Positions 46,801-52,800 of a DNA stretch of 64,000 bases are shown here, piece by piece. Position numbers and translations under genes: made by a program. Below the pieces are notes generated by a model that did no database searches, was not told the origin of the DNA, and saw only the letters and a list, made by a program, of their open reading frames with translations. The stretch is from Apoderus coryli. Lineage: Eukaryota > Arthropoda > Insecta > Coleoptera > Attelabidae. The stretch covers positions 5,807,135 through 5,871,134 of the forward strand of contig OU452202.1 of NCBI GenBank assembly GCA_911728435.2. The letters run 5' to 3'. Within the stretch, counting starts at the first letter, position 1. Each line of letters starts with the position of its first letter.

Positions 46801-49800
46801 TTCGAAGAAAATGATGATGATAGAAACACTAATAGACACTGTAAAATTCTGAATGTAAAAATATGATAAGCATTTGTCTTGTAATTGGGTGATTCACCTG
46901 TTAGACAATAAAAACTTTATTTAATATGAAGTTAAAAAATGATTGTTTACAACTTTGATTAAAACAGCACTCAAATATTAAAAACAAAGAATAGATAGTA
47001 ACTTGGCGCACTTAAGGGGTTTATGTTTTGAGAATCGAAATCTTATCATTATCACCTATGGATATCATCCATATTTATAATTTTTATTAAAAAAAAAAAT
47101 AAGTCGATACAAATGCAACAAGGCATCTTTATTTATAATAATTAACGGTCAGCCATTTCTTTAACAACAGTTTTGCACGGACCCCATAGCAAAATGTAGT
47201 ATTTTTATAGGAATAGTATTATAATTTTTGGGACGACACTGTCACTATTTTAAAAGTGCTCTATAAAAAACACAACAATCTCATGCAACACAGTCACACC
47301 GTGTACTATTATAATACTCTACAATCTACCTACTTTTGCATAACAACGTCTTGATATATTATGTCCGGCGTCATTGTAAATGTACTTAAATCCATTAAGT
47401 AAATGTTGCCACCTTCAGTACCAAGTAGTAAGTGTTTGCCAGCTGATTCCAAGCACATTGTACTGATTTTCTTTAATTTTCCTTCCAAGGCTAATGATTT
47501 AACTTCGACCAGCGAACTCTTGTTTACCTATTAACAAAGTGATAGTGTTTTAATAATCACAATAAAACGTGTTACATATGAGGTAAATGTCAGCGGCGTG
47601 CAATGCATTTAACCAAAAAAGCATTGCATACCCTGAGATAAATTAGCTACTATAATATATATTTTCAATAAATCATATATTTTATTTTGAAATTAAGGAT
47701 ATAGTATTCCAATAAATATTATTGAATCAAACAATATTCCAGTTGATAAGCTAATAAAAAAAAATTACGGGATACGCCTATTCTCATTGTCAAGGTTAGG
47801 TCCTACTTTTATATTTACTTTTAATGCATCGCATAAGGCAGTCAGGGCAAGCATCGCCAAGCTCTTAAACTTTTATAGGCGTTAAGGAACATTTCCCTCT
47901 AAGCAGCACCGAGTAGCACAACAAGGCAGCATTTTAACTAGAGGTATTTCCACTTGAGCAGCAGACTGCGCCATCATTTCTGTTTGTATCGTCTTTAAAA
48001 GTGTACGTGACACCAGATATTTTTTTCGTCGGCGTCATCATCATCAGACGATTCGTTGATTATGCTAACTCTATGGCAAGAACAAGGAAACCAACTAAAG
48101 AAGAGAAAAAGACAATATTGGGTTCATGAAATACTTCGTGCGTTCCTGAAAGTGAATTTCAACACTTTCAGACGACTCCGACGCCAGTAGCCAAATATTC
48201 CCGAAGGTCTCCACGAAAAGTTAAATTTATATGTATTTCATTGACCAAATAATAGTTTCGTCAAAGCATAATATGTTGGCAATATAAAAATACTTATACA
48301 GGGTGCATTAGTTGTTAAGAACCAAATTTTAACATCAGACAGGGTGATTGCTGGTCGATGGTACCATAGAAGTTTTGGGAAAAGTAACCATACCATTGTT
48401 TTGAAAATTTAAGTGATTACTCATGTCAACCCAATCTATCAGTTTGTAATATTGTTATTAGCTATCAGTCTATAATATTGTCATATTTCGACTTCCGGTT
48501 ATACCGGAAATGGATATGAACTTTCTTATTTCAAATAGAACATGGTATATATAATTATATTTTTGGATTGCCCATTAATTTTGGAGTATTTTAACACTTC
48601 CCTATACGTATCTTCAACTGTTTTTGAATAAATAATTTATTTTCAATTTGTTTGATCCTAAACAGATCTCCGGAAAATATTCGCCATTTTGTCGGTTCAA
48701 TAGACAGAATCTTGGATGGTAGTTCAATAACATCTTATGAATATCAACTATCTGTTGAGATTGACGCACTTGGTTACAGGGTAGTCGCAAATTCAAACGG
48801 TACACATTGTATTTTATCAAATATTCTGAAATACAATCAAATTTGTTTTCAAATGATAATCAAGTTCCTATATTTAAACTGTAAGGTTTCTGAAATAAAA
48901 ACAAGTTGTGGAAGAAAATGGTTACTCGAATGAAGTTTTAATGAACCTGTTTATTATTCATGGACAATGTGTGAAAATTTTAACAAGACCATGTAGAAAG
49001 TTTAATGAAATGTATCCTGATTTATAACCAATAAACAGGAGAAAGTTTGCGCGGTTAAAAAATAATTTCATCAATTATGGGTCAAAACTAAAAGCGAAAC
49101 TATATTTACCAAAGCCTGTGACTTTAGATGAAGAGAACATAATCGATATTTATATTCCGGAGACCTATTTTGCACCAAAAATGTGGTATCAACTTCCGGT
49201 ATAACCGGAAGTCGTACAAATATGAGAATATTATAGACTGATAGATCTGGTTGACCTGAGTAATAACTTAAATTTTCAAAACAATGGTATGGTTATTTTC
49301 CCCAAAACTTCTAAGGTACCATCGACCAGCAATCACCCTATACTTTATATAGGATAACGAAAGTTCTTATTAACAATACATGGTCCTTACAGAAATATTT
49401 CTGGATAAATCCTCCGCCTAAAATACATGGTTCGAAAAATGCTAGGTATACTAAGATAAATTGTGGTAAGAGAACATCTGCAAACGTTTTTTTTTTCTAG
49501 TTTTTTATTTTTTTTTTCTTCAGAAACTGTATATTTATTATTATGTAATTAATTGACTCTATTTTTTTTCTTTAAAATATATCATTTTGATAGTTGATAT
49601 TTTCTATTCTTAAAAATGTCAAAACTTTTTTAAAATAATGAAATTAATGTCCTATTTTCGTAGTTGGCTAAAAGGTTTTACAAAAGAATGCGTTATACAA
49701 ATATACATACTTGAATAAGCAGACAAGACAATTAAAATAAAATTATAGATTAAAAATATTGATCAAAATAATTACTGTTTTCCCGTAGACATACGTATAC

Positions 49801-52800
49801 ATATAAATATATAATTCAAAGTCAGAGCTATTATCTTCACTAATAACCGATATACGCCGCAATTACAACTAAAATGGGACATTCTGTACAAAGTTAAATT
49901 TAAAAAACAATGCGAAATATCGATAATATTAATATTACTCGCGAACTGAACTGGAGTACATTTTTCCTATCATATCTTAAAAGTAATTAAGTTTCACCTA
50001 AAATGGCGAAACAATTAGTGAATTATCGGGGTAAACTTTCTCACAGATGCAGATGTTGATGAAAATACGTTTTAAGATCCCTTGATTATGATTATCATGT
50101 TTTGGAAAAGTGTACGAGGTCTGTTCAAAAAGTTCCCAAAATTTTTGATTTGCGCGCGTCTGGAGAGTCCGGTGGTCAATTTTTTTTTTATTGTGTTGGT
50201 ACACATGTCCCTAATGTATGGTGAAATTTTCAGCTGTACTCATTGTTTACATTCTGTCTTGTAGCGGCTGGTGTAGACGTGTTTTTTTGAGCTCGGCGAT
50301 TTTTGTTAGTTTAAACAATGGAAGAATTGAAGAGTCAAAGAATTTGTATTAAATTTTGCGTGAAAAATGAAATAAAGTGTAACCAAGTGTGCGAAATGTT
50401 ACAGAGAGCCTACGGTGAGTCTGCTATGAAAAAAACAAGTGTTTACGAGTGGTATAAGCGTTTCCAAGATGGCCGCGAAGACGCTGAAGACGACGAACGC
50501 TCCGGTCGACCCAGCACGTCAATAATCGATGAAAATGTGGAAAAAATGATTATGGATGATCGCCGAATCACAATTAGAGAAGTTGCTGATGAAGTTGGCA
50601 TATCAGTTGGCTCATGCCATCATATTTTGTCAAAGGTTTTGGGCATGAAACGAGTGGCAGCAAAATTCGTTCCAAAACTGCTGAATTTTGATCAAAAAAA
50701 CAAACGCATTACCATCGCTCAGGAGCTGTTAAACGACGTCAACGACGATCCAAATTTACTTGAAAGGGTCATAACTGGTGATGAAACATGGGTGTACGGT
50801 TATGATGTCGAAACAAAAGCACAATCGTCCACGTGGAAGCACTCAACGTCACCAAGAGTGAAAAAAGCACGACAAGTTCAATCAAATGTCAAGGTTTTGC
50901 TTACTGTTTTCTTCGATTATAATGGCATAGTGCATAAAGAATTCTTGCCAAAAGGTCAAACCGTCAATAAGGAGTATTACCTTGAAGTAATGCGACGTTT
51001 GCGTGAAGCAATTCGAAAAAAACGCCCCGATTTATGGAAAAACAATTCATGGGTTTTGCAACACGATAACGCACCTGCTCATTCATCGTTGCTTATTCGT
51101 GGTTTTTTGGCTAAAAACAAGACTTTAATCATGCCCCAACCTCCTTATTCACCAGATATCGCTCCGTGTGATTTTTTCCTGTTCCCAAAGTTGAAGAGAC
51201 CCATGAAAGGACAACGTTTTTCATCGATTGAAGAGATAAAGGCAGAATCGCTGAGAGTGCTACAGAGCATTACAAAAAGTGACTATCAAGGGTGTTTGGA
51301 AGACTGGAAGAAACGCTGGCATAAGTGTATTATATCTAGGGGGGATTACTTTGAAGGGGACCATATAGATGTAGACGAATAAATAAATATTTTTTTAGAA
51401 AAAATGAGAATTCCAGGTACTTTTTGAACAGACCTCGTATGTGCGTCAGTCTGTGCTGGTTGGTGGAAAAAAATACACAATGGGCACTAAAAATTGCTGT
51501 AGTATAGAGATGGGCAGATTTTGATGAAAATACACGTTTTGAGATACCTTGATTGTCTACCCGAAATATTTTCTAGGGATTTAAACATTAAACAAATGTT
51601 GTGTGTGTGCATCGTGTCGCATCACTTGACTAATTGACAGCTACAATTTATCGTGTCGCATTGCGTCGTGCTGCCTATATGGAAATTGACCTTCAGCCTT
51701 CTACAACGCAAGATCAGCTGAAAAAGAACTTATCCAAGAGGCATTAGGAAAAAATATTGAAAATGTAGCATAATCTTCTGAATCAGACGACGATGATGTA
51801 AATGTAGAGAAGATGAAACATGCAGACGCTGTCAACGCGTTGTCATTGGTCCTAAGGCGGACTGACGAGAACAATATTCCCATTGAAGATGTAGTGCTAC
51901 CAAAACGGATTATTTCATTACGTAGTCATATTAAATACATAGTACTTTGTAAATGTTCGTTCTATCTATGAGAAACGTGAAAGCTTTTTTTTTTTCATTT
52001 GATGATTAAATGTATATTAAACTTACAAATTAAAATAAATTCTGTGTTGTTTTCAAAATACCAAGATTAAATAAAATTTTAATCACTCCAATAATTCGGA
52101 CACTCGGTCCTAGATTAAACATGACTCTGTAGTCCGGGCATATAAACGAACGACATCTGACCGGACTATCGATCTACTACGAGGGTTGCCTTTTATATTT
52201 CGGGATTTGGCAACCCTGGTGTTGAAATCAGGCAACTGACATTTTTGAGGTTTTCTATGCCTTGTTATGATTATGCATACGAGTTGCAGTACTTTACCAT
52301 ACCAGTTTTTCTATCCCAATTATCCAAAGATGAGACCTCTGCTATAGAATTTAGAAGATATGTGGCAGAACATTGGGAAAATCACGTAGAAATTTTTACT
52401 GACGGGTCTAAAAAAGAACGCAACCAAGTGGGGATAGGGATTTTTTGACCTCAGAGAAATATCTCCATAGCAGAAAGAGTTCCGGATTATTTTTCAATAT
52501 GTACAGCTGAAATTATTGCTATTAAAAGAGCAGTAGAAATGTGTTGTTCTGAACCTGGAAAATATATTATATTCTCCGACTCGAGAGCTGCTCTTATGAA
52601 ACTGAAAAAAATAGGATTACATGGGAAAATGGACAGGATAACTTTGGAAACTAAAAAATTAATTGCTGAGAAAAGGAAACAGAATAATAATAACATTATC
52701 ATGGGTTCCCTCTCACTGTGGAATTAAAGGCAATGAGATTGCAGATCAATTGGCGAATAGAGGACGAGAAAAGCAAGAATTAACTGAGTATTTGATACCG

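Larger units (their letters stand above)
44684..46925 (+). mobile_element. CR1/Jockey-group LINE fragment split by two insertions
   Basis: Before the mariner: DDLKLYRVI, LQRYLFKLEDWCNYNKL, NINKCKFVI. After it: KSESVPVYRYQLDETALD, IRDLGVYVDTDLSFNYHI, ALRMLGFLL, then EYASIIWSVIYQSH and FLKYLAFKLDRRFPCRGF. The frame resumes exactly across the mariner TA. An RTE-type fragment interrupts it again at about 46530. The 3' end 'ttgtcttgtaattgggt', then 'tgttagacaataaa' (46873-46912), matches the tail of the minus-strand LINE at 60602-62080. Confidence 0.75.
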
